Assembly (NCBI GenBank): GCA_964547795.1
Contig: CAZJPD010000014.1
Span: 1-25,137 of the forward strand
Source: CAZJPD01 sp964547795
GTDB lineage: Bacteria > Pseudomonadota > Alphaproteobacteria > Rickettsiales > Midichloriaceae
DNA length: 25,137 nt
Direction of reading: 5' to 3'
Notes under the pieces: model-generated
What the model saw: the letters and a program-made list of their open reading frames with translations, nothing else
Databases searched by the model: none
What the model was told of the DNA's origin: nothing
Program-made: the position numbers and the translations under genes
Part shown: piece after piece, positions 1-9,407 of the stretch
How positions within the stretch are numbered: the first letter of the stretch is position 1
Layout: each line of letters begins with the position of its first letter

Positions 1-486
1 AAGCTTTGAATTTAAATTCTTTAAATCTTTGTCCTTATAATCACCTTCTTGGACACTATCTTGAAAATCTAAAATTGCTTTGAAATTTTCTAGCTTTGCC
101 TTTCTATCTAAATCTTTTTTATGTTCATCACTTAGTGTAAGGTGTATAGCTTTTGCACCTTTTTTATTGTCATTGTCTGAATCACAAAATACATTTTCAT
201 CAACAAAATCCCTGTTAAAAACACATATTGCTATATTTTGTTGTGTAAAATCAGTCTCTAGCTTGTCAAAACCTTTTCCATTGTATGAAAAACTATAATC
301 TTCTCTCAACCTCTTATCTTCTTGGATAGCCCTAAAAAAATTAGAAAGCAAAGTCTTACCTGATCCGTTATAGCCATAAATTAAATTCCATTTTTTTAAT
401 TTTAATTCCTTAATATTAAGTTTTATGGAATCACCAGAAGAAAGTTGTATATTTTTTAATACGATATTTTCTTTGGTACTGCTCAT
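1..486 (-). CDS. AAA_13-type ATPase, PrrC/RloC-like (5' part only; runs off the window)
   Basis: The minus-strand frame is open from an ATG at 486 to base 1, giving 162 codons with the 3' part outside the window. A Walker A motif GYNGSGKT lies at residues 38-45, preceded by NLIY and followed by LLSNFFRAI. Further on is VFNRDFVDENVF. This combination is typical of the N-terminal ATPase of the AAA_13 family, which includes the anticodon nucleases PrrC and RloC and other SMC-like defence ATPases. The start follows the DUF2130 stop by three bases and has a G-rich Shine-Dalgarno (AGGGGG), so it is translationally linked to that gene and sits in the traA_Ti operon. Whether a nuclease domain follows cannot be seen. 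Family assignment is fairly secure; nuclease function is inference. Confidence 0.8.
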   Translation of the reverse strand, partial: MSSTKENIVLKNIQLSSGDSIKLNIKELKLKKWNLIYGYNGSGKTLLSNFFRAIQEDKRLREDYSFSYNGKGFDKLETDFTQQNIAICVFNRDFVDENVFCDSDNDNKKGAKAIHLTLSDEHKKDLDRKAKLENFKAILDFQDSVQEGDYKDKDLKNLNSKL

Positions 487-489
487 AAA

Positions 490-1738
490 TTACCCCCTAT
501 TTTCATATTCTAATGATTCTATTTCTAATCCCTCAATTTCCTTTAATGCTTCACCTACTATCCCCTGTAAATTTCCGTGCATACCAACCGCTGTATCTAT
601 CACCTTCTCAATCTGCATTCGTCGCTTATTCCATTGTTTTATCATCACTTTACGCTCCTTCTCTAAATCTTTTTGCATAGTGCTAAAAGTCTCTATAATA
701 GCTGTAACACGATTACGAAAACGCTCCCCTGTCAAATATTGATACAAATTTTCCATCTTTGTTTTTTGTCCTTCAGAAAGTTTCTTGACTCTAAAAACTT
801 CCAGTAAAGTTTGACGTAAAACAACTGCTAACGGTATTATTGTCTCTGGCTGAGTAATCCATATCCCTTCAATTTGTTCAAAGTTTTTGACATTTCTCGG
901 TAATACTTGCGTAACCAATTATTGCAATTTCTGCTTCTGCTAGACGTTGATCGTTCTTCAATTTTATTAACCAATCGTTATTCCAATTTTTAGTACGTTT
1001 TGATTCCTATAAAATTTTTCCAACATTCCTCCCTGATGCACTCCCAATATGTTGTATAATATCACCACCAAACTCACCTTTTGCCACTGGCTCTATTGTG
1101 TCATTAGGAAATTTGCTTTGCAACATTCTTTCTAGCTCAATTTCCTAAGCTTCTCCCTGTACTTGTTGAGACCCCTGAGTGGCTTTCCTTTCTAGTTCAG
1201 TAATAGTTTTTCTCATCGATGCAATCTGCAAATCTTTCTCTCTTACAGTAAGGTTCATTGATGTTTCAGCTTCTTTACGGGCTTTTTGATGAATATTATC
1301 AACTTCTTCTTGTACCTTTTTCTCAATAGTTAATACCATCTCTCTTTTTGCATCATCAAGTAAACGACGTTCCTTTAAAAGTTCTGCTTCTTTTGACTGT
1401 GATACAGACAATTTCTCATTAAGTGCCTTAATGTATTCCCGTGCCTCTACTACCTCTTTCTCTTTGTTTTTTAACTCAATATCTATAGTACGTCTTATTT
1501 TCTTTTCTTCTTCTACACGAATCTCTTTTAATTCTTTTTCTATTCCATCTGCTATCTGTTGCTCAACTTCACTCTTTTCTTTCGCAAGTTGCTTCTTCTG
1601 ACTAGATATTTCAAGGTCTTTATCTCTCAATATCTTTGTATATTTCTGCTCTGCAGCTTCAATTAACGGAGCAGCCAATGATTCCGTAAACTTAATTTCA
1701 TTATTACATTTTGGACAAGTAATTGCTGGTTCACTCAT
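490..1738 (-). pseudogene. DUF2130 family protein, broken (two TAG stops and a +1 frameshift)
   Basis: The N-terminal part (1738 to 1145) begins MSEPAITCPKCN, then a long charged coiled coil ending in TQGSQQVQGEA. A TAG at 1145-1147 interrupts the conserved QGE-x-Q-E-[IL]-E-LE region where the family usually has Gln. The frame continues with FPNDTIEPVAKGEFGGD and reaches a second TAG at 1007-1009 directly before ESKRTKNW, where the family usually has an aromatic residue. An extra base near 914-916 then shifts to the C-terminal frame, which starts VTQVLPRNVKNFEQIEG and ends at 490. The GGD and ESK residues look like a PD-(D/E)XK nuclease signature. The start at 1738 is chosen because a perfect GGAGG lies 7 bases upstream, rather than the TTG at 1756. 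It follows the traA_Ti stop by one base. Family identity is confident, biochemical role unknown. Confidence 0.82.
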
Positions 1739-1739
1739 T

Positions 1740-3026
1740 TTAAACCTCCATTCCAATATCTTTCTCTATTTTAATCTCTCTTGAAATAGGTAAATTCTTA
1801 TCATCTGTTATTTTATTATCAGTGCTTCCTTGTACAGGCTTTAACCCACTTATTTGCTGATTTACCTTATCACCCGTAATCATAGGTTCGTCTCTGTTTA
1901 ACTTTGATGTACTGCTTTTTTCTACTCTCATCTTAAAACTAGTCTCACTTAATTTGCTACAAACTATAGTTGCTTCATTCTTCGTTAATCCCATTTTCAA
2001 TAATAATCTATAATCTTTAGTCAATTTCTCACATAAACTCTCAATAGCTTTTAGTGCTTTTATATTAGGATAACTTCCGTATGATATTTCATAATCTACA
2101 ATCTTTGTTGCTATTACATTTGCATTTGTAAAACTTATCCCCTACTTCATATACGATTTTGTGATTTCTATCGTTCTTGCCTGTAAATTATCATATCTTG
2201 CCAATACCTCTCTTGGATTACATGCCACATGATATCCATCCTCCTTTTTTCCTAAATTTGCGTCTATTTTTGCTAATAATTTCACTTTATCTACTACCTC
2301 TAAATCTTGCATCTCTGCTTTACTCTGTTTTTGTAATTCACCTTTGTAAAATTCCTCTCTTTCATGCTCATACCTTGCCTTTATATAAAAACTTATTTTG
2401 TCTTCAGCACTTGCCTCTTTTTTATACCTATTTTTAAACTCCACTATCTGCTCTGTTACTCTTTTCGTAATTTTATTTGTAACTTCCCCTGATCCCACAC
2501 TACCAATCTTAAACATTGTATTTTTTACAACTCCCCTTATTTGCATTTTGATTTCCTCATGCGACAATCCTTCTATTTTTAAATCTGCCAAGCCCTGCAG
2601 TTTATTCCTGATACCTTCATCTACTTTTTTTAACTCCCTTTCTTTCAAAGAAAGCTGATCTCTTTTCATTTCCATATTAACTAGACTCTTAACAACCTTA
2701 TCTATCTTACCTATTGCCTCCTTATGTATCTGATCTTTGATAAAAAACAATTCCATACCCTCCAGCTTCCCTATAAGCTTTGAGTTTTTTACTAATATCT
2801 TCTCTGCCTCCCGTAATCCATGCCTTTCAACTAACTTACCCCATAAAAACAAAGCTTGCTCAGGTTCTTTGTATATTCCTTGCAACTTAAACTTCCTCTT
2901 CTGCCTTTCTATTTCTTCTTTTAAACTGCCAATTTTATTTGCTATATTGTAAATGTCAGAATTAAACTTCTTACTTAAACCTGTTTCTGCCTTAATCTCC
3001 TCTATTTTCTTATATTCATTATAGCA
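1740..3026 (-). pseudogene. traA: TraA fragment 4: charged C-terminal tail
   Basis: The frame is open from 3026 to the TAA at 1740, interrupted only by a TAG at 2142-2144 between SYMK and GISFTNANV. The polypeptide is Lys/Glu-rich, predicted mostly helical, with no catalytic motif that I recognise; such tails are usual at the C-terminus of TraA_Ti relaxases. The last residues overlap the ribosome binding site of the DUF2130 gene. If read as a separate gene, the first part would start at the TTG at 2885, but continuity with the helicase piece argues against that. Confidence 0.72.
1746..1750 (-). promoter_or_regulatory. Shine-Dalgarno GGAGG for the DUF2130 gene
   Basis: The minus strand reads GGAGG followed by TTTAAAA and an ATG at 1738. 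It lies inside the last codons of traA_Ti, so the DUF2130 gene is translationally coupled to the relaxase gene. It decides the DUF2130 start against the in-frame TTG at 1756. Confidence 0.7.
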
Positions 3027-4096
3027 TTAATCTCACGTGTTAAATGACTTTTCGCTCTTTTCTGCATCATCTTCTCTAATTTTTCACCTCTTTTCATTTC
3101 TGTAGACTTCATAATCCCTTTCTCTATCATTTGATGCTCTATTGATGATGTCTTATCTCCTGCTTTCTTTGATAAACTTCTTATTAGATTTTTATAATTA
3201 TCTATTATCAGATATGCTCCTTTCCTTGCTCTTGATAACATCATATAGAACGATCTTTGATGTGTTAAACTCAAAAACTTCTCCTTTGACCTTGCTACTC
3301 CTATCACATAATCTGCTGTCTTACCCTGCGATGAATACGATGTCATTGAATGGCCATAATCCATAAATCTCAATTCATTCAATGGTAATATTTTTATCTC
3401 CTCTCTATCTGTCTTTATTGCCACCTCATCCCCTTGAATTTTCTCAATTCTTGCATTACCCCCATTCACCATAAGTGCATATTTACTACTGTTCCTTGTC
3501 CATTTTATCTTCTCCCCTTCCCCTATACTCATTGTCTTACTCTCGTATAAAGTAACGTATCTACTCTTTTTCTCTGGATTCCATTTGATGTTTTTACTAT
3601 CTCCCTCTCTCCTTAAGACAATATCCTTCCTGTCTATCTTATCAATCCTAAACCTATCATCCCCTTTTATTCCCAATGATTTTATTCCTTTGTTAAATAC
3701 CACTACCTCCTCACCACTATATTCTTTAACATCCCCAATTTGCACTCCTGTCCTTCCTAAATTTCTATATACTTCATGATGCCTTGACTCCCCTCTTACA
3801 TAATGCTCCCTCACAAGACTATTAATGCAATCCCTTAAATTATTTGATGGTGCAATTATTAACGCATCCTTCCCTTCTTCCCTTAATTCCGCCCATTTTC
3901 TATAACACCTCCCTGCCAATGCTACATTATCAATCCTTTCTATCTTATTCTCTTCCTTTTCACTTTTTTCCCTTCCTTTTAACTCTTTTATTTCCAATAA
4001 TACCTTATCAGTGTACTCTTTTATTCCTGCTTTTCCTTCTTTTCTCAATACATCGTTAAAATCCTGCCCTACTGCATCTGGCTTCATTACAAACAC
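3002..4096 (-). pseudogene. traA: TraA fragment 3: end of Toprim and helicase C-terminal lobe
   Basis: Read upstream of the GTG at 4096, the frame gives KEYHVFVMKPDAVGQDFNDVL, the end of the Toprim module, so this piece continues fragment 2 after a one-base insertion. It then contains ALIIAPSNNLRDCINSLV (second RecA-like lobe of TraI/RecD-type helicases), MTSYSSQGKTADYVIGV (motif V) and FYMMLSRARKGAYLI (motif VI). It ends NIRK with a TAG at 3002-3004. Restoring one A in the run before this stop gives RKIEEIKAETGL and joins fragment 4. Confidence 0.82.
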
Positions 4097-5483
4097 ATGA
4101 TACTCCTTGATCTTTAAATTTTTTTATACCCTCTTCTATAGAACTTATACTACCCGCATTCTCCCCATCATTATCTGCACAAATGATTATGTTTTTATTC
4201 TTATTTACAATCCCACTTATGTTATTTAGCTCAATATTCCTCATATTAACCACTCCCAACGAACATATCACTCTTGCTTCTCTCTCTACACTCGCTATAG
4301 ATAAAGCCGTTTCTATTCCTTCTGCTATATATACTTCCTTTGCCTCCTTATTCTTCGTCAACTCAACATAACTCCCTTTTAAAACACCCTTTGTCCTCTT
4401 GCTTACCTCTATATCCTTTCTTCTCTTCCCTTCCTTATCCAAATATATAACCTGTGATGCCTTTATATCACCCCCTTTATCCCTTGCTATACTCATAATA
4501 CCTATACGATTATACTTACCTGATCCTATTGAACTCTCTTCCTCTATATACCTTATATCTCCCGATAGCTCTATCTTACTTATATCTATTTTCCTCTCCT
4601 CTATTAAATACTTCCCTCCTATATTATTGCTCTCTACTTCAGTAATAGCTTTACTCCCTTTGTACTACTCTATTACTCCCCTTATCTTTTCTTCTCTGCT
4701 TTGTTCTACATCATACCCCTTCCTTTCTTCTACAACTATTCTCTTCCTCCCTATCTCTCCGTCATACATCTCTTTCTTGTAAAATTTGAACAACCCCCCC
4801 CCCTCTCCCCTTTCAAAGTCATACCATATCCCTTCCCTTATATTTGCTACAATACTCCCTTTCCTTCCAAATCTTATCGTATCACCCCTTTTCTTTATCT
4901 CCGTATTACTCCCAAATTCGCTTATTGCCACATCTTTTACTAAATATGGTCTGCTTAAAAACTCTTCTACCTGTTCTCTCAAATCCCTTCTAACATTTCT
5001 TACCTTCCTATCACCACTTGCTTCATATATATGCTTCCCTGCCACTTCATTATCTACTGTCTTTTCTGCTTTATATACCGCTTGCAATAACCTTGCTTCC
5101 TCCTGCCTCTTCACATCCCTCATAATTGCTGTATCCATCCCATGTTCCTGCAAATAATAAAATGGCTTCCCTACTTCTACTCCTCCTTGTTGCCTCGCAT
5201 CCCCTATCATCACTACCCTGAACTGTAATTCTTTCGCAAGTGTCCCTAACCTCCTAACTTCTTTTGTTGATGCCAACGATGCCTCATCCAATACAACTAC
5301 CTTGTTTGCAAGCTCTGCCTTCATTTTGTTCCTTCCTCTCTCTGTTCCCCTCCCTTTTATCACTCCTTCATACTTCATTGTAAATCCTGCCAATGTCCCT
5401 GCCTCTATATCCACTGTCTTTTTTAATACATTTACTGCTGCTCTCGTCGGTGCTAGCCCTATTAGTTCAATTCTATTCTTTCC
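4056..5483 (-). pseudogene. traA: TraA fragment 2: helicase motifs II-III followed by primase-like and Toprim modules
   Basis: The frame is open from 5483 and starts RIELIGLAPTRAAVNVL. It then has GTLAGFTMKYEGV, Walker B-like VVVLDEAS, and motif III MIGDARQQGG. The Walker A loop that should precede GLAPT is absent. Next comes a block typical of plasmid/phage primases (RFGRKGSIV, then GIWYDFERGEGGGLFKF). A same-frame TAG at 4665-4667 separates VIE from YKGSKA. The frame continues into a Toprim-like domain with YIAEGIETALS, VICSLGVVNM and IIICADNDGENAG. It runs out of frame at 4056 because of an extra base near 4095-4105. The primase/Toprim block therefore interrupts the helicase between motif III and motifs V-VI. 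Confidence 0.8.
4794..4803 (-). repeat. G10 homopolymer inside traA
   Basis: Ten C on the plus strand (G10 on the coding strand) in an AT-rich region, encoding Gly-Gly-Gly of the primase block GEGGGLF. At the present length the frame is maintained on both sides. It is a slippage-prone tract. Confidence 0.9.
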
Positions 5484-6258
5484 TCATTTCATCCGCCATC
5501 TTTAATATATCTTGCCTCCTTTGTGAAAATTCCTTGATTGTCTTTTCTGATACTCCCGCTATTTCAAACGTAATTCTTCTCACTCTATCTTTTTCTACAT
5601 TCACCTCATATCCCAATCCTTTCACATTCCTCCCTAGCTCTATTCTATAAAGTTCCCCTAAATTCATTTTGTTTTCATATAACTTGTCAAATACCACTGA
5701 CCTCCATACTTCATCTCTACACTTTGTTGCATTCGCTATTACACAGTGCGTATGTAATTGTGGATCTGCCTTCTTATCCTTCTCTCCATCCTTTGCTCTC
5801 CTTGCTATTACATGTGTAAACTTCCCTATTATCGCATTGTCTGTTCTCTCCTGATACTGCTTCCCTTCTTTCTGTACCCTTGCATACATTATATGTCACT
5901 CTACATAATTTAAAACTGTAGTAACAGCTTTTTCATGGGCTTCTATTAACCTCTCATCTTTTGCTACCAATACCATGATTGATACTGATTTTGGTGCTGA
6001 TAATATTAACTCTTGTCCTGAATGATGTACCAATCCTTCCTTTGTCTTCCTTCCTAAGTGCACCCCTTCACATATTTTCCCATTCAGTATGTCTTTAAGT
6101 CTCTCCTTTGTTACCTCTTTCAGCCCAAGCTCCTTTGTTACACTGTTCTCATGCCATCCCCTTGAATATTCATATTTCTTCTCTACAAAGAAAAAATATA
6201 TCACTGCATTAATCGCACTTGATATCTGTCTTATTATCGCTACCACCTTCCTCTCCAC
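5473..6258 (-). pseudogene. traA: TraA fragment 1: MobA/TrwC-like relaxase domain
   Basis: The N-terminus carries IIRQISSAINAVIYFF and then HLGRKTKEGLVHH and LILSAPKSVSIM, which are conserved in TraA_Ti relaxases. A TGA at 5896-5898 sits in the same frame between LNYVE and HIMYARVQKEG, so the two halves were one polypeptide (probably an Arg or Trp codon mutated). After it come DPQLHTHCVIAN, matching the metal-binding HxH motif III of HUH relaxases, and WRSVVFDKLYENK with LGYEV, as expected for the TrwC/MobA fold. The frame ends in a TAG at 5473 exactly where the sequence jumps to the helicase domain in another frame, which marks the deletion junction. Confidence 0.85.
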
Positions 6259-6261
6259 TCT

Positions 6262-6657
6262 TTAGGATTTTCGCTTCTTTTTGGCATTCTTTCCTCCTTC
6301 CTCATCTTTTATTATTATTCTTTCCTTTAATATTCCCATCTTCTTGAATTGCCTATTCGCACATCTTTTAATATCATCTACCAACTCAGGATATAATTGC
6401 TCTCTCGCAAGAGAGTCTATCTTAAAGTACCCCTCTGTTATCATCCGTGATAATAATGGATAATATTCATCAAACCATTTTATCAATCTTCTCAACTTTC
6501 CTTCTTCACTTTCAGCACTGCTATTTAATGATTCACTTAGTACGTATTTAGCATATTGGCTTAATTCCATGCAATGTTCCTCTGCTCTCTTTTCCAGTTC
6601 CACTTTTGCATCTTCATTTATTCTGATACCTAGCACATGTGTTCTTTTATCACTCAT
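6262..6657 (-). CDS. TraD_Ti-like relaxosome accessory protein (ribbon-helix-helix)
   Basis: 131 residues. The first half, HVLGIRINEDAKVELEKRAEEHCMELSQYAKYVL, has the beta strand and two helices expected for a ribbon-helix-helix DNA-binding protein. Genes of this size directly before traA_Ti in RAGE and Ti-type systems are called traD_Ti (MobC-like) and help the relaxase bind oriT. The C-terminus is very basic (KNAKKKRKS). The ATG is preceded by GGGGGGA overlapping the traD stop. The gene is intact, with 3 bases to traA. The name follows from context and size rather than from strong sequence motifs. Confidence 0.68.
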   Translation of the reverse strand: MSDKRTHVLGIRINEDAKVELEKRAEEHCMELSQYAKYVLSESLNSSAESEEGKLRRLIKWFDEYYPLLSRMITEGYFKIDSLAREQLYPELVDDIKRCANRQFKKMGILKERIIIKDEEGGKNAKKKRKS

Positions 6658-6660
6658 AAT

Positions 6661-6667
6661 TCCCCCC
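6661..6667 (-). promoter_or_regulatory. G-rich ribosome binding site of traD_Ti overlapping the true traD stop
   Basis: The minus strand reads TAG-GGGGGA-ATT-ATG. The final G of the restored traD stop is the first G of this purine run. This supports traD originally ending here, 9 bases before traD_Ti, rather than at 6870. Confidence 0.55.
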
Positions 6668-8592
6668 TACATCTGATTTACTTCTACCTTATATTTTTTC
6701 ATTTTTCTTATACCCTTGCCATCGAATTCTTCTAGTTTTAACTCCTCACCTTTACTGAAGGTAACCTCTTTTTTTCCAATTGTACTGCCAGTTGTACCAT
6801 CAGCTACACTGTTCTCCTCTCCATCTTCCTCATCGTTAATATTCGCATATATCTCCCTTAGACGCTCAACTAGCTCCTCATTTTAATAAATGCCTTTTCA
6901 TGATTTATCCCTTTCCTATATCTTATCTCTGCTTTGACCGCTGAATAATCTGGTATCTTTAATACCAAGTTTAACCTTTGCATACTCTGTATTTCCGATG
7001 GTAAAAACAATGGCTTTACTCTGTTGTGTGAATTAACATTTACTCCATCCCTGATTGTATTTGCTCCATACGATAATCCTTCTTTGTATTCTCTTATTTC
7101 TGCATCTCCTATATTATCTGCTAACCATCTTGCCGTATCAGGATCATTAGACTTGAATATGCATCTTGTGTTGCATTCAGAACTGATATTCTGCGTTAAA
7201 TCTCTCCCATATATATCCCTCATCTGTGCTATATTCTGCATCCCTAATACAAAACACCCTTCATAACTCCTTGTAACTGATAACCCATTCTGCAATAATG
7301 GTATCTTTTGCAATGTCGGCAACTCATCCATTATTACCCATGTCTTATTGTCGTTATCCTGCTCTTTACTTAATATTGCACCTATTGCCATCTCCATCCA
7401 TGCAGTCTGAAGTGGTGCAAGTTCACTTGATAAATTCTCCTGTGATGTAATAAATAACATTGAATCTCTTCCTTCTCTTAATACCCACTCTCTTATTGAA
7501 AAGCTCTCATTCCTTTTGCTATTACTAAGCTTTAAACTATTGAAATGTGCAGCTAACACAAATAACACACTTGCTGCTGTTTTAGGTGAATTCGGGTCTA
7601 TTGTTGCCTGTCCATATGTTCCTTTTAATATTGCTGCTACTTTCTTCATGTTTTGTCTGAGCATTTTATCTACTATCTGTCTATTGGTTAAATCATCTCC
7701 ACTTGCATGCAATTTGTTTACTATTTCCGTAAATGCTATTCTTCCTGCCTCATCCCATATTTTATTCCCTTCTGCGTATATGTTCTTTTCTGGTACGAAT
7801 GCCCTCGCTATTTGCTTGATATTCCCTATCTGGTCTATTTCTGATAACAAATTCCATTCCTCACTCCTTCTATCAAATGGATTTAGTATTTTGTTTTTTT
7901 TGTGGATTATAAAACCATTTTGTATAATCTCCCTTTTGTCATAAATAACAGCTTTATCTCCTCGTACTCTAATCTGCTCTACTATATCACTAATAAGTAC
8001 TGTTTTGCCTGTTCCATTTGCTCCAACAACAAGTGTATGTTGCATTTCTGCCTGATATGGATATGGTATCCCTGCTACTGCGTAGGCACTATATTTTTTA
8101 CTTCGGTTTTCTTTTGTTATTTTCTTTTTTATATCATCATATGGACTTACCTTTGCTCCTCTTTTAAACTCCCCCCCCTGTCTTTCTAAATCCTCTGTAT
8201 ATAAAAAAGACACTTACTATAACGAGAACTATACCCGCAGACTTTAATGCAAATATTCCTGCTTCTTCCATTTCTTTTTCTATCCTCTCTTTAAAGTCCT
8301 GAAAGTACCATGATTCAACTACAGTACTTGCTCTAAGTGTTGATGCATTATTTCCGTAATAAACTGTGATCTGTTTGTTCGGTAGATGTATAGTCTTTAA
8401 GAAATTAGCCATCTGATAATCTCTGTAATCTGCCCATTCCTCAAGATTGGTGTTCTGATACAGGCTTATACTAAAGAGAAAAAGTGCAAAACCCCCTGCC
8501 AATAGCAACAACAAATTCAATACTTGCTTGAACATCCGTATTGCATGCAATGATAACTGCCCACCTCTAATTATATTTGATAATATCTTCAT
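6667..8592 (-). pseudogene. traD: TraD, F-type coupling protein (VirD4 family), two frameshifts
   Basis: Hexameric inner-membrane ATPase that links the relaxosome to the secretion channel. The N-terminal frame (8592 to 8164) has two membrane helices (LLLLLAGGFALFLFSISL and AGIVLVIVSVFFIY) around a periplasmic loop, and fails at a G8 run at 8171-8178. With one G fewer it reads RKTGGEFKRGAKV and joins the main frame (about 8177 to 6870), which has Walker A VVGANGTGKT, Walker B WVIMDELPTLQ and FVLGMQNIAQM. That frame stops early at 6870. With one more A near 6882-6886 it reads FIKNEELVERLREIYANIND and continues in a Glu-rich tail to a TAG at 6667. The start overlaps the upstream gene as ATGA. 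Confidence 0.88.
8171..8178 (-). repeat. G8 homopolymer that breaks traD
   Basis: Eight C on the plus strand (G8 on the coding strand). ACA-GGG-GGG-GGA-GTT-TAA is read at length 8. Seven G would read T-G-G-E-F-K-R-G and restore the coupling protein. Confidence 0.88.
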
Positions 8593-9407
8593 TGGACTTC
8601 CCTCTTTTTAGTGCTATGCTCAAATATAGAAAATGCCGTAGGCAGTGTAACTAAAGTTATAATTAGAGAGTACAAAATAGGTGTAATGACAACACATAAT
8701 ACGATGTCAGAAATGCAAAACACAAAAAAGCCTCCTAGAGGTCTGTATGAAATGCACAATGCTGTAACTCCTAAAAAAACCTTTTGGAATGCCAATAGAA
8801 TGAAAATTATTTTCTCTGCTGTGATTCCTGTTCTTGCTTTGTATTGGATAGACCCGTTTCTTACTAGAGAGAATAACTGGATGTTCTTCCTCATCTTTGG
8901 ATACTGTACCTGATAGCACCAATTGTCGTTGCAATATCTAACAAAACCGAAATTGTGAAAGTTAAAACAAAGGAAGACAGCCAAAAGACAGGCAAACCTT
9001 GTGGTGTATACCTTAAGTTTGGACATAAGCTATACAAACGCCAAGAAATGCATATAGGGCAAAATCTTATATTCTGCTCACTATTTTTTGGCGTTACACT
9101 TGGTATGCTGAATAACGCATACATCAGTACTATGAAGCACTTTCTACCTGGTATTGCAAGTACATCACTTCCATATATCATATACCATGTCCTATGTTTC
9201 ATAGGTGATTACCCCCTTTGTTTCTTCAAGGCTAACTGGTATATGCATCCCCGCTATCACGAGGCTATTAGTAAAAACAGAAAATTTGGTACAAATTTCA
9301 ACAATGATAGACCTCACACTATACACCCCTCTACACAAAATTGGCTCTATTATGACCACCATGTCGGTCCAAATTCTTATTATAGAAGAAACTAATTTAT
9401 TCATCAT
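8589..9407 (-). pseudogene. Unnamed multi-pass membrane protein between traG and traD, frameshifted
   Basis: Three overlapping minus-strand frames follow each other: 9407-9192 (starting MMNKLVSSIIRIWTDMVVII), 9202-8891 (with LPVFWLSSFVLTFTISVLL) and 9026-8589 (with ITAEKIIFILLAFQKVFLG and VVITPILYSLIITLVTLP). Each carries hydrophobic helices and none is complete, so the simplest reading is one membrane protein of about 270 residues with two frameshifts, one near 9195-9205 and one near 8900-8960. It overlaps the end of traG at its start and the start of traD at its end (ATGA), so it belongs to the tra operon. I do not recognise the family. The exact position of the second shift is uncertain because a third frame is also open there. 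Confidence 0.6.

Larger units (their letters stand above)
1740..6258 (-). pseudogene. traA: Ti-type conjugative relaxase/helicase TraA, whole degraded gene
   Basis: This span is one large relaxase-helicase gene now in pieces. The relaxase nicks oriT and stays attached to the transferred strand; the helicase unwinds the plasmid or element DNA. In order it holds a MobA/TrwC-like relaxase, helicase motifs II and III, an embedded primase-like plus Toprim module, helicase motifs V and VI, and a charged C-terminal tail. Damage, in reading order: a TGA at 5896-5898; an internal deletion with frame change near 5475 that removed the helicase Walker A region; a TAG at 4665-4667; an extra base near 4095-4105; a missing base in an A-run near 3005-3010; and a TAG at 2142-2144. 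It lies 3 bases after traD_Ti and 1 base before the DUF2130 gene. The 5' start is uncertain (GTG at 6258 or GTG at 6246). It is very unlikely to be functional. The pieces are described separately. Confidence 0.85.

Noticed and set aside
7516..7944. Plus-strand open frame of 142 codons opposite traD
   Set aside because: Shadow of the coupling-protein gene; the minus strand has clear Walker A and B motifs.
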